Made by a program: the position numbers and the translations under genes | The notes under the pieces: generated by a model | What the model was told of the DNA's origin: nothing | Seen by the model: the letters and a program-made list of their open reading frames with translations, nothing else | Databases searched by the model: none | From: Eutreptiella sp. 'Long Island Sound 2002' | Lineage: Eukaryota > Euglenozoa > Euglenophyceae > Eutreptiales > Eutreptiaceae | Reading direction: 5' to 3' | Assembly (NCBI GenBank): GCA_964036045.1 | Contig: OZ038380.1 | Location: forward strand, 168,178,535 to 168,242,534 | Length of the DNA: 64,000 nucleotides | Part shown: piece by piece, positions 23,913-34,717 of the stretch | How positions within the stretch are numbered: position 1 is the first letter of the stretch | Layout: each line of letters starts with the position of its first letter

Positions 23913-26900
23913 GACCCTAACCCTAACCCGAACCCTAATCAAGACTGAATATTGGGACCGAGCTGGTGGGGGAGGGAACACCAGCTATGACTGGTGAGGG
24001 ACATCAAGAATGATTCACACATTGATGGCTCTTGACAAAGTGAAATCAGCTTGCAAGTGAACCCCATCACCACGAGGCCTACTTTCAAGGCTATTTGGAC
24101 TTGTGAGGGGCCAAAATGCCCTAAAATGGGCTCAAAATGGGCTCATTTCACCCGTTTGTGCACCCCAAATGGTCTAGGATGAGGTTTGGAAAAATGCGTT
24201 TTTGACCCATTTTTGACCCATTTTTGGTCCCAAAACAGCCCATTTTCAAGGCATTTTGGGATTTTCGGAGGACCAAAATGGGCCACCACAAGCTCAAAAC
24301 GGCCCAAAAACACTTGTTTTAGCGTCGCACATGGTCTAGGATCATTTTTGAAAAAAGTCATCTTTTTGCCCCTATTGGACCCTATTGACCCAATTAGGCA
24401 CCCACCTGTTTGGGCTTGAGCTTGCAGCTTGCCGCAGCCTGCTGGGCCTAGGTATTGGGGTCTAGGCGTCCGTTTGGGCAATATTGAGGGGTGAAAACCA
24501 CAAAAAGTGAGGGGTTGCAGGTGGATTAGGTGCCCTCGGAATCGCATTTTGAGCCATGTAGCCAAAGATATGGCCTATTCTTGGTTTGTGGCTGTCGGCA
24601 TTTGGAGCTTCTGGGGGCCTTTTTGGGCCGTTTCCGGGACATATCATGGAGTTAGAGGGCTGCAAAGAGCTCGTTGACACAGGGAAGTCAAGCCGCACGT
24701 GGGGTGTACCCACCTTTTCCCTTCATTTGGCCATTTTGAATGTGTTCCAGGGCTTTTTTTGGCCCAAAAATGGCTGTTTTTGGCCCTAAACTGCAGTTTT
24801 TGAAACTGAGGTCCGCCAGTTGCGAATTCCGTTGCCCGTCGCCACCGTTGAGTTTCTTGCTCAAACTTTGTGTGATTGTACTTCACACCCATAGGTATCA
24901 TCCACCAAAATTTGAGCCGAATCTGAAGCACCACGATGGAGTTCTGATTTTCCCCATTTCGCGCGTGCTGCTGCTTGCTGCTTGCTTGCTGTTGCTGCTG
25001 CTGCTGCTGCTAAACCTGGTAGGTCCACCCTAGACACTAAAAAGGGTTATAAAACCAAGACTGGTTCCACCAGCTCGGTGACCCTAACCCTAACCCTAAT
25101 CAAGGCTGAATATTGGGACCAAGCTAGTGGGGGAGGGAACATCAGCTATGACTGGTGAGGGACATCAAGAATGGTTCACACATTAATGGCTCTTGACAAA
25201 GTGAAATCAGCTTGCAAGTGAACCCCATCACCACGAGGCCCACTTTCAAGGCTTTTTGGACTTGTGAGGGGCCAAAATGCCCTAAAATGGGCTCAAAATG
25301 GGCTCATTTCACCCGTTTGTGCACCCCAAATGGTCTAGGATGAGGTTTGGAAAAATGCGTTTTTGACCCATTTTTGACCCATTTTTGGTCCCAAAACAGC
25401 CCATTTTCAAGGCATTTTGGGATTTTCGGAGGACCAAAATGGGCCACCACAAGCTCAAAACGGCCCAAAAACACTTGTTTTAGCGTCGCACATGGTCTAG
25501 GATCATTTTTGAGAAAAGTCATCTTTTTGCCCCTATTGGACCCTGTTGACCCAATTAGGCACCCACCTGTTTGGGCTTGAGCTTGCAGCTTGCCGCAGCC
25601 TGCTGGGCCTAGGTATTGGGGTCTAGGCGTCCGTTTGGGCAATTCTGAGGGGTGAAAACCACAAAAAGTGGGGGGTTGCAGGTGGATTAGGTGCCCTCGG
25701 AATCGCATTTTGAGCCATGTAGCCAAAGATATGGCCTATTCTCGGGTCGTGGCTGTCGGCATTTGGAGCTTCTGGGGGCCTTTTTGGGCCGTTTCCGGAT
25801 CATATCATGGAGTTAGAGGGCCGCAAAGAAGTCAAGCCGCACGTGGAGTGTACCCACCTTTTCCCTTCATTTGGCCATTTTGAATGTGTTCCAGGGCTTT
25901 TTTTGGCCCAAAAATGGCTGTTTTTGGCCCTAAACTGCAGTTTTTGAAACTGAGGTCCGCCACTTGCGAATCCCGTTCCCGGCCGCCACCGTTGAGTTTC
26001 TTGCTCAAACTTTGTGTGATTGTACTTCACACCCATAGGTATCATCCACCAAAATTTGAGCCGAATCTGAAGCACCACGACGGAGTTCTGATTTTCCCCA
26101 TTTCGCGCGTGCTGCTTGCTTGCTTGCTGCTTGCTTGTTGCTTGCTGCTTGCTTGCTGCTAAACCTGGTAGGTCCACCTTAGACACTAAAAAGGGTTATA
26201 AAACCAAGACTGGTTCCACCAGCTCGGTGACCCTGACCCTAATCAAGATTGAATATTGGGACCGAGCTGGTGGGGGAGGGAGCATCAACCATGAATGGTG
26301 AGGGACACCAATGAGTCACACATTGAAGGCCGTTGATAGAGTGGAATCAGCTTCCAAGTGATCCCCTTCACCACAAGGCCCACTTTCAAGGCTTTTTTGC
26401 ACTTGTGAGGGGCCAAAATGCCCCAAAATGGGCTCAAAATGGGCTCATTTCACCCGTTTGTGCACCCCAAATGGCCGAGGATGACTTTAGGAAAAATGTG
26501 TTTTTGACCCATTTTTGACCCTTTTTTGGTCCCAAAACAGCCCATTTTCAAGGCATTTTGGGATTTTCGGAGGACCAAAATGGGCCACCACAAGCTCAAA
26601 ACGGACCAAAAACACTTGTTTTAGCGTCGCACATGGTCTAGGATCATTTTTGAAAAAAGTCATCTTTTTGCCCCTACTGGACCCTGTTGACCCAATTAGG
26701 CACCCACCTGTTTGGGCTTGAGCTTGCAGCTTGCCGCAGCCTGCTGGGCCTAGGTATTGGGGTCTAGGCGTCCGTTTGGGCAATTCTGAGGGGTGAAAAC
26801 CACAAAAAGTGGGGGGTTGCAGGTGGATTAGGTGCCCTCGGAATCGCATTTTGAGCCATGTAGCCAAAGATATGGCCTATTCTCGGGTCGTGGCTGTCGG

Positions 26901-28431
26901 CATTTGGAGCTTCTGGGGGCCTTTTTGGGCCGTTTCCGGATCATATCATGGAGTTAGAGGGCCGCAAAGAAGTCAAGCCGCACGTGGAGTGTACCCACCT
27001 TTTCCCTTCATTTGGCCATTTTGAATGTGTTCCAGGGCTTTTTTTGGCCCAAAAATGGCTGTTTTTGGCCCTAAACTGCAGTTTTTGAAACTGAGGTCCG
27101 CCACTTGCGAATCCCATTCCTGGCCGCCACCGTTGAGTTTCTTGCTCAAACTTTGTGTGATTGTACTTCACACCCATAGGTATCATCCACCAAAATTTGA
27201 GCCGAATCTGAAGCACCACGACGGAGTTCTGATTTTTCCCCATTTCGCGCGTGCTGCTTGCTTGCTTGCTGCTTGCTTGTTGCTTGCTGCTTGCTTGCTG
27301 CTAAACCTGGTAGGTCCACCTTAGACACTAAAAAGGGTTATAAAACCAAGACTGGTTCCACCAGCTCGGTGACCCTGACCCTAATCAAGATTGAATATTG
27401 GGACCGAGCTGGTGGGGGAGGGAGCATCAATCATGAATGGTGAGGGACACCAATGAGTCACACATTGAAGGCCGTTGATAGAGTGGAATCAGCTTCCAAG
27501 TGATCCCCTTCACCACAAGGCCCACTTTCAAGGCTTTTTTGCACTTGTGAGGGGCCAAAATGCCCCAAAATGGGCTCAAAATGGGCTCATTTCACCCGTT
27601 TGTGCACCCCAAATGGCCGAGGATGACTTTTGGAAAAATGTGTTTTTGACCCATTTTTGACCCTTTTTTGGTCCCAAAACAGCCCATTTTCAAGGCATTT
27701 TGGGATTTTCGGAGGACCAAAATGGGCCACCACAAGCTCAAAACAGTCCAAAAACACTTGTTTTAGCGTCGCACATGGTCTAGGATCATTTTTGAAAAAA
27801 GTCATCTTTTTGCCCCTACTGGACCCTATTGACCCATTTGGGTACCCACCTGTCTGGGCTTGAGCTTGCAGCTTGCCGTAGCCTACTGGGACTACGTATG
27901 GGGGTCTAGGCGTCCGTTTGGGCAATTCTGAGGGGTGAAAACCACAAAAAGTGGGGGGTTGCGGGTGGATTAGGTGCCCTCGGAATCGCATTTTGAGCCA
28001 TGTAGCCAAAGATATGGCCTATTCTTGGTTTGTGGCTGTCGCCAGCCGATCTGCACAAAATCTGGGGCTTCTGGGGCCTTTTTGGGCCGTTTCAAGGACA
28101 TATGTTTCAAGGAGTTAGAGGGCCGCAAAGGGCTCGTTGACACGGGGAAGTCAAGCCGCACATGGAGTGTACCCACCGTTTCCCTTCGTTTGGCCGTTTT
28201 GAATGTGTTCTAGGGCTTTTTTGGCCCAAAAATGGCTGTTTTTGGCCCTAAACTGCAGTTTTTGAAACTGAGGTCCGCCACTTGCGAATCCCATTCCCGG
28301 CCGCCACCATTGAGTTTCTTGCTCAAACTTTGTGTGATTGTACTTCACACCCATAGGTATCATCCACCAAAATTTGAGCCGAACCTGAAGCACCACGACG
28401 GAGTTCTGATTTTCCCCCATTTCGCGCGTGC

Positions 28432-28474
<43 letters not shown>

Positions 28475-28560
28475 GCTAAACCTGGTAGGTCCACCCTAGA
28501 CACTAAAAAGGGTTATAAAACCAAGACTGGTTCCACCAGCTCGGTGACCCTGACCCTAAC
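23913..28560 (+). repeat. Four tandem units of about 1.15 kb with telomere-like junctions
   Basis: Units start near 23913, 25079, 26229 and 27371 and the array ends near 28560. Each unit opens with CCCTAA or CCCTGA repeats followed by AATATTGGGACC, runs through CAAAATGGGCTC-rich sequence, and closes with a short TGCTTGC array and GGTAGGTCCACC. Units 2 and 3 are nearly identical; unit 4 is the most diverged around 27830-28090. A 140-codon minus frame persists in most units, but its product is built from low-complexity DNA and has no recognisable domain, so I do not call it a gene. Confidence 0.95.
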
Positions 28561-30400
28561 CCCCCTTCCTGTCCTGTGTGCCTTAATGGCCCAACCACCC
28601 CTCGAATCCAAAGCCGTGCGTTCGTACCCGAAGCGTCTGGATCGCATCCACCATCCGCTTGCTTTGCCTGGATTTGGGGGGTGAAGATGCAATGAGACAA
28701 GGGCGTTGGGGCCTGCGGCGCCCCACTGTAGCGTAGGCAGGCGCAAGGGGTCCCCCACACGTTCAATCCGAACACTGATCCGGCCACTCCTCCCGAGCCC
28801 CTGCAGAATTGGGACGTACAGTGTTGGCGTTTCAATGTGCCACGCCCGGTCCCGCCAGGGGGCCAAGGGGGCCAAGCACCAATGCTGAGCGCATGACTGC
28901 GTGGCTGCAGCAGAGGCGGTGTGGGCGTGGCCTTTGAGTGTGTGTGTGGGGGGGGGGGGGGGCATGTGCGTGGCACAGTGCCACATCACACACACACCGA
29001 CACGTGGCGATGCGCACTCCCCGGCCCATCGGAGCGGTTTCGCGCCATTCCTCTGTGGCGCGGTACTGCCCACGGGACATGGGATTCGTACTCTGGTGTC
29101 GGGCGTAGGTCGCTTGTTTGTTTTTTGGCGGAATTCAAGTGTGGAAAACAATTTTGAAAATGTGAGGCACGCGACTTGCGCCTTTTTTGTGACGCGACGT
29201 ACGCCGAGAAAAAAAGAACTACACGACTGACGCTTTGAAACAAATTTGCGACTTCCTTTTTTTGTAACGCGACATGCGCTTTTCGAAAAAATCGCGAATT
29301 ACGCGTTTTAAACCAAAATGCGATTTATGCGTTTTGACATGTGACGCGGGCGCGCGGGGATGCCGGTTCGGCCACCCCCTGGACCCCCCCCCCCCTCTGG
29401 GCCCAGGATGGTACCACTTGGCCGTGACCGTTGGGCCACCTCTTCCCCCGGCGTGTGGGGACCCCGAGACGGCGGGGGGTTGTGTGGCCCCTTTGATCCC
29501 CCCCCCCCCCTTTTTGGGCCAGCACCCTAATCCCCCCCCCCCCCAAGACCCCCCCCCGGAAGGCCCTTCGGGCCCCGGGATGGTGCGGACCAGCGGTGTC
29601 TAGACCGACTGCTCCCGGGGCATCGGTGAGGGGCTGTGATCGTGACGCTGGGATCGATGGAGGTCAGGGGGGAGGGGGACGGAACCGGTCGCAGGCATTT
29701 GCGACATCCGACGGCCGATGCGGGGGCACCATCTGCTGCCCCACGGACGGCGCGGGAGGCCCCCATGATCCCGGTCGTGATCTACCCGGTGCTGACGACC
29801 CCATTGCCGCACCTACCCATCACACCCCATACCCCGTCCTCCCTGTTCCCAAGACCGGGGTTACCGACGACTTGATGGGGAAGCATGGGGACCCCAGTGA
29901 TGTCCGGTCCGTCGCGGCCGTAGTCCGGTCGGTCGCGGGCCCTCGCAGTGCGGATGGCACCCGCGTGCAGAGCACCCAAGAGCGCGGTGTGCGGAGGAGC
30001 GCGCGCCACCCGCAACCCACTTTCCGTTCGGAGCGTCCCGCCGCGGTCCCCCGCAGGTTGATGAAGAAGAGCCTCGACGGCGCTGGTGCGGTGCCGGACG
30101 CCGAGTTCCCGGCCGCCTCCACCGCCACGTGCGACGACACAAATGACGACAAGTCGATGCTCTCGGCCAGTGTGACCGATGATGGGGAGGTGGATTACGC
30201 TGAAGTGCGGTATGGGGCGGCAGGCGTGCACTATGGGATTCGGCACAGTGCACTGCAGCGAGGAACGTGCATGTGGCGTGCTGTCAGGCATGCGCTGCTG
30301 GGCGCTGACAGCATTCAACCCGACGCGACACACCACAGCACACCACACCACAGCACACACCACAGCACACCACACCACACCACACCCCCAAGCGGCGTGG
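28561..30400 (+). other. GC-rich region with one possible exon at 29596-30189
   Basis: From 29596 the plus strand is open for about 200 codons with varied composition, reading for example PVLPVPKTGVTDDLMGKHGD and PRRLMKKSLDGAGAVPDAEF, and stops looking coding at a GAG/GTGGAT donor near 30189. It could be a 5' exon of the zinc-finger gene at 34.7 kb, but its phase does not fit the next exon that I can define. Poly-C runs crowd 29380-29570. Nothing else is supported here. Confidence 0.3.
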
Positions 30401-30757
30401 CAGTGCGTTACACTGCCCACTGCCCTCTGCCCACAACAACCGTGCAGCAGGGCACACACAGTGCAGTGTAGTGCACAGCACCAAGCAGTGCGGCACCACA
30501 CAAACAGCACAGATGGTGCAGCGCGGCACGCAGGGTGCAGCGGACCCATGAGACCCTGTGTGACTGCGCGCAGGCGTCGGCAGGGCAGTGTCGGCCAAGT
30601 GCGGGAGTGCACTGGTCCGGCTATGCAACAACACACTTACACACAGCGCGCACACAACACACACAGCCCAGCCCGTTTACCTGTACCCGTGGGTAGACAT
30701 CCCGGCCTTTGCCTTTTGGTAATAGCGCCTTCGGCACACCACGCCACGCCACACCAC
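30401..30757 (+). repeat. Left direct repeat flanking the minisatellite
   Basis: About 360 bp from GTGCGTTACACTGCCCACTG to GGCACACCACGCCACGCC. It is repeated in the same orientation 3,129 bp downstream with scattered substitutions. Together with the right copy it brackets the CACCA tract and the 47-bp minisatellite. No primer-binding site, polypurine tract or polymerase lies between, so an LTR element is not supported. Confidence 0.9.
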
Positions 30758-30930
30758 ACCACGCCACACCACACCACACCACACCACACCACACCACACC
30801 ACACCACACCACACCACGCCACACCACACCACACCACGCCACACCACACCACACCACACCACACCACACCACACCACACCACACCACACCACACCACACC
30901 ACACCACACCACACCACACCACGCCACGCC
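30739..30930 (+). repeat. ACACC pentanucleotide tract
   Basis: About 190 bp of CCACACCACA-type repeat with occasional CGCC variants, directly joined to the 47-bp array. Frames through it read HTTPHHTTPHH on plus or WCGVVWCGVV on minus and are repeat translation. Confidence 0.95.
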
Positions 30931-30935
30931 CCCAC

Positions 30936-33520
30936 TGCCCCCAGGCAGTGAGGCAGTGCATTGCAGGAGTTGCACTGCCCACTGCTCCCAGGCAGTGAGG
31001 CAGTGCATTGCAGGGGTTCAACTGCCCACTGCCCCCAGGCAGTGAGGCAGTGCATTGCAGGTGTTGCACTGCCTGCTGCCCCCAGGCAGCGGGGCAGTGT
31101 GTTGCAGGAGTTCCACTGCCTACTGCCCGAGCAGTGCATTGCAGAAGTTGCACTGTCCACTGCCCCCAGGCAGTGCGGCAGTGTATGGCAGGAGTTGCGC
31201 TGCCCACTGCCCCCAGGCAGTGGGGCAGAGCATTGCAGGAGTTCCACTTCCCACTGCCCCCAGGCAGTGAGATAGGGCATTGCAGGAGTTGCGCTGCCCC
31301 CTGCCCCTAGGCACTGGGGCAGAGCATTGCAGGAATTCCACTGCCCACTGCCCCCAGGCAGTGAGGCAGTGCATTGCAAGAGTTGCACTGCCTGCTGCCC
31401 GAGGGCAGTGAGGCAGTAGATTGCAGGAGTTGCACTGCCCACTGCCCCCAGGCAGTGAGGCAGTGTATTGCAGGAGTTGCACTGCCCACTGCCCCCAGGC
31501 AGTGAGGCAGTGCGTCGCAGGAGTTGCACGGCCCACTGCTCCCGGGCAGTGAGGCGGTGTACTGCGGGAGTTACAGTGTCCACTGCCCCCAGCCAGTGAG
31601 GCAGTGCATTGCAGGAGTTCCACTGCCCACTGCCCCCAGGCAGTGAGGCAGTGCGTCGCAGGAGTTGCACTGCTCACTGCTCCCGGGCAGTGAGGCGGTG
31701 TACTGCGGGAGTTACAGTGTCCATTGCAGTTGCAGTGCATTGCAGGAGTTGCACTGCCTACTGCCCGAGGGCAGTGAGGCAGTGCATTGCAGAAGTTGCA
31801 CTGCCCACTGCCCCCAGGCAGTGCGGCAGTGTATGGCAGGAGTTGCGCTGCCCACTGCCCCCAGGCAGTGGGGCAGAGCATTGCAGGAGTTCCACTGCCC
31901 ACTGCCCCCAGGCAGTGAGATAGGGCATTGCAGGAGTTGCGCTGCCCCCTGCCCCCAGCCAGTGAGGCAGTGCATTGCAGGAATTCCACTGCCCACTGCC
32001 CCCAGGCAGTGAGGCAGTGCATTGCAAGAGTTGCACTGCCTGCTGCCCGAGGGCAGTGAGGCAGTGCATTGCAGGAGTTGCACTGCCCACTGCCCCCAGG
32101 CAGTGAGGCAGTGTATTGCAGGAGTTGCACTGCCCACTGCCCCCAGGCAGTGAGGCAGTGCGTCGCAGGAGTTGCACTGCCCACTTCTCCCGGGCAGTGA
32201 GGCGGTGTACTGCGGGAGTTACAGTGTCCACTGCCCCCAGCCAGTGAGGCAGTGCATTGCAGGAGTTGCACTGCCCACTGCCCCCAGGCAGTGAGGCAGT
32301 GCGTCGCAGGAGTTGCACTGCTCACTGCTCCCGGGCAGTGAGGCGGTGTACTGCGGGAGTTACAGTGTCCACTGCCCCCAGGCAGTGAGGCAGTGCATTG
32401 CAGGAGTTGCGCTGCCCACTGCCCCCAGGCAGTGGGGCAGAGCATTGCAGGAGTTCCACTGCCCAGTGCCCCCAGGCAGTGAGGCAGTGCATTGCAGGAG
32501 TTGCACTGCCTACTGCCCGAGGGCAGTGAGGCAGTGCATTGCAGGAGTTGCACTGCCTACTGCCCGAGGGCAGTGAGGCAGTGCATTGCAGGAGTTGCAC
32601 TGCCCACTGCCCCCAGGCAGTGAGGCAGTCAGTGCATTGCAGGAGCTGCACTGCCCACTGCCCCCAGGCAGTGTGGCAGTGTATTGCAGGAGTTCCATTG
32701 CCCACTGCCCCAGGGCAGTGAGGCAGTGCATTGCAGGAGTTGCACTGCCCACTGCCCCCGGGCAGTGAGGCAGTGCATTGCAAGAGTTGCAGTGCCTACT
32801 GCCCAAGGGCAGTGAGGCAGTGCATTGCAGGAGGTCCACTGCCCACTGCCCGCAGACAGTGAGGCAGTGCATTGCAGGAGTTGCACTGTCCACTGCCCCC
32901 AGGCAGTGAGGCATTCAGTGCATTGCAGGAGTTGCACTGCCCACTGCCCCAGGGCAGTGAGGCAGTGCATTGCAGGAGGTGCACTGCCCGCTGCCCCCGG
33001 GCAGTGAGGCAGTGCATTGCAGAAGTTGCACTGTCCACTGCCCCCAGGCAGTGAGGCAGTCAGTGCATTGCAGGAGTTGCACTGCCCACTGCCCCCAGGC
33101 AGTGGGGCAGTGCGTTGCAGAACGTCCACTGCCCACTGCCCCCAGGCAGTGAGGCAGTGTATTGCGGGAGTTCCACTGCCCACTGCCCCGAGGCAGTGCG
33201 GCAGTGTATTGCAGGAGTTCCACTGCCCACTGCCCCCAGGCAGTGGGGCAGTGTACTGCGGGAGTTGCACTGTCCACTGCCCCCAGGCAGTGAGGCAGTG
33301 CATTGCAGGAGATCCACTGCCCCCTGCCCCCGGGCCGTGGCGCAGTGTGTCGCAGGAGTTCCACTGCCCACTGCCCCAGGCACGGCGGCAGTGTATTGCA
33401 GGAGATGCCCGGCCCACTGCCCCAAGGCAGGGAGGCAGAGAATGGCAGGAGTACCACTCCCCACTGCCCTCAGGCAATGCGGCAGTATGAAGCAGGATTT
33501 CCACTGCCCACAGCCCCCAG
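30936..33520 (+). repeat. 47-bp minisatellite
   Basis: About 2.6 kb of a 47-bp unit centred on GGCAGTGAGGCAGTGCATTG then CAGGAGTTGCACTGCCCACTG then CCCCCA, about 54 copies with variants. CACTGCC and GGCAGTG are reverse complements, so each unit can fold. Because 47 is not a multiple of three, all frames are cycled through, explaining the long open frames on both strands. Confidence 0.95.
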
Positions 33521-33529
33521 GTGGCGTGG

Positions 33530-33887
33530 CAGTGCGTTACACTGCCCACTGCCCTCTACCCACAACAACCGTGCAGCAGGGCACACACAGTGCAGTGTAG
33601 TGCACAGCACCAAGCAGTGCGGCACCACACAAAAAGCACTGATGGTGCAGCGCGGCACGCAGGGTGCAGTGGGCAAATGAGACCATGTGTGACTGCGCGC
33701 AGGCGTCGGCAAGGCAGTGTCGGCCAAGTGCGAGAGTGCAGTGGTCTGGCTATGCCACAACACACTTACACACAGCGCGCACACAACACACACAGCCCAG
33801 CCCGTTTACCTGTACCCGTGGGTAGACATCCCGGCCTTTGCCTTTTGGTAACAGCGCCTTCGGCACACCACGCCACGCCACGCCACA
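33530..33887 (+). repeat. Right direct repeat flanking the minisatellite
   Basis: The second copy of the 360-bp direct repeat, ending GGCACACCACGCCACGCCAC. The CACCA tract that follows the left copy is only vestigial here, at 33880-33960. Confidence 0.9.
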
Positions 33888-33960
33888 ACACACCACACGC
33901 TAAGCAACACAACACACCACACCGCACTGCACCATACCGCAGTGTACCCCACCGCACCGC

Positions 33961-34717
33961 ACCGCCCGAAGGTCTGGCGACAGCAGTCCCAACCCCACAA
34001 GAGGACTGGAGCAAGTTTGAGGCAGTGTTTTGGTACGAACGCGCGCGCGGCGCGACGCGCAAACATGTCTCCGTTTTTGCCGGAAACAAATTTTGGTGGA
34101 TTCCGCTTGCTTGAAAATGGGGGGAAGTGGGTTTGAAATTATGGGTCAAGCCGGGGTGTTCCCCGTGATATACGGGGGGGGGGGGTTTAGTACGGGAAGA
34201 AACCTGTCTGGAAAAATTTCGTACGCCCAATTCTGGCGCAATTTTCCCCATACTTTTTTTTGGACATCAAGTTCAAAATTTGTACCCTGTGCTGGGGGGG
34301 GGGGTATGATTGGGGGAGGGGGGTGCAGAATTAAATACGTCATGTGGATGGATGGTCTGGTTCGAATCTGTGTTGTTTGCTTGGCAATTTGGTAATTTGG
34401 ATGCCACTTGCAGTGCGGGGAACTGTGTGGACCTGAGCAAACTAGACCCTCATCACACCTTTTCCTCAAGTGGTGTCCCCCTCAGTAAGGAGAGCCGACC
34501 TTAGGCCTTGCCCTTCACCATGGAAAAGTGTGGCGCAATTTTTCCCATCACTTTTAACGATTGTGGCGGAATTTTCCCGGGCAAAAATTTTCCCGTACTA
34601 ATTCCCCCCCCCCCCCCCTGTACCCAAATGGTACCAAAACAGCCCTTGGCTGCATTACCTTCCGCCGTGGTGCGTGTCACGTCACGTCGTGTCGCGTCGT
34701 GTTGTGTCGTGTTATAG
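33961..34717. other. No supported gene; poly-G tracts
   Basis: Contains two reversed, similar blocks around 34080-34310 and 34510-34620 sharing AATTTTTCC, CGGGAAAA-like stretches and poly-G or poly-C runs. This looks like the remains of an inverted duplication. No recognisable coding sequence. Confidence 0.4.

Noticed and set aside
24143-28009. 140-codon minus frame repeated in the 1.15-kb units
   Set aside because: Shortened in unit 3, contains no recognisable domain, and the underlying DNA is itself low-complexity; conservation is explained by recent duplication.
30621-33600. Frames up to 477 codons on both strands
   Set aside because: All lie in the CACCA tract and 47-bp minisatellite; stops are absent because of the unit sequence.
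30401-33887. LTR retrotransposon
   Set aside because: The 360-bp direct repeats have LTR-like arrangement, but there is no polymerase, primer-binding site or polypurine tract between them.
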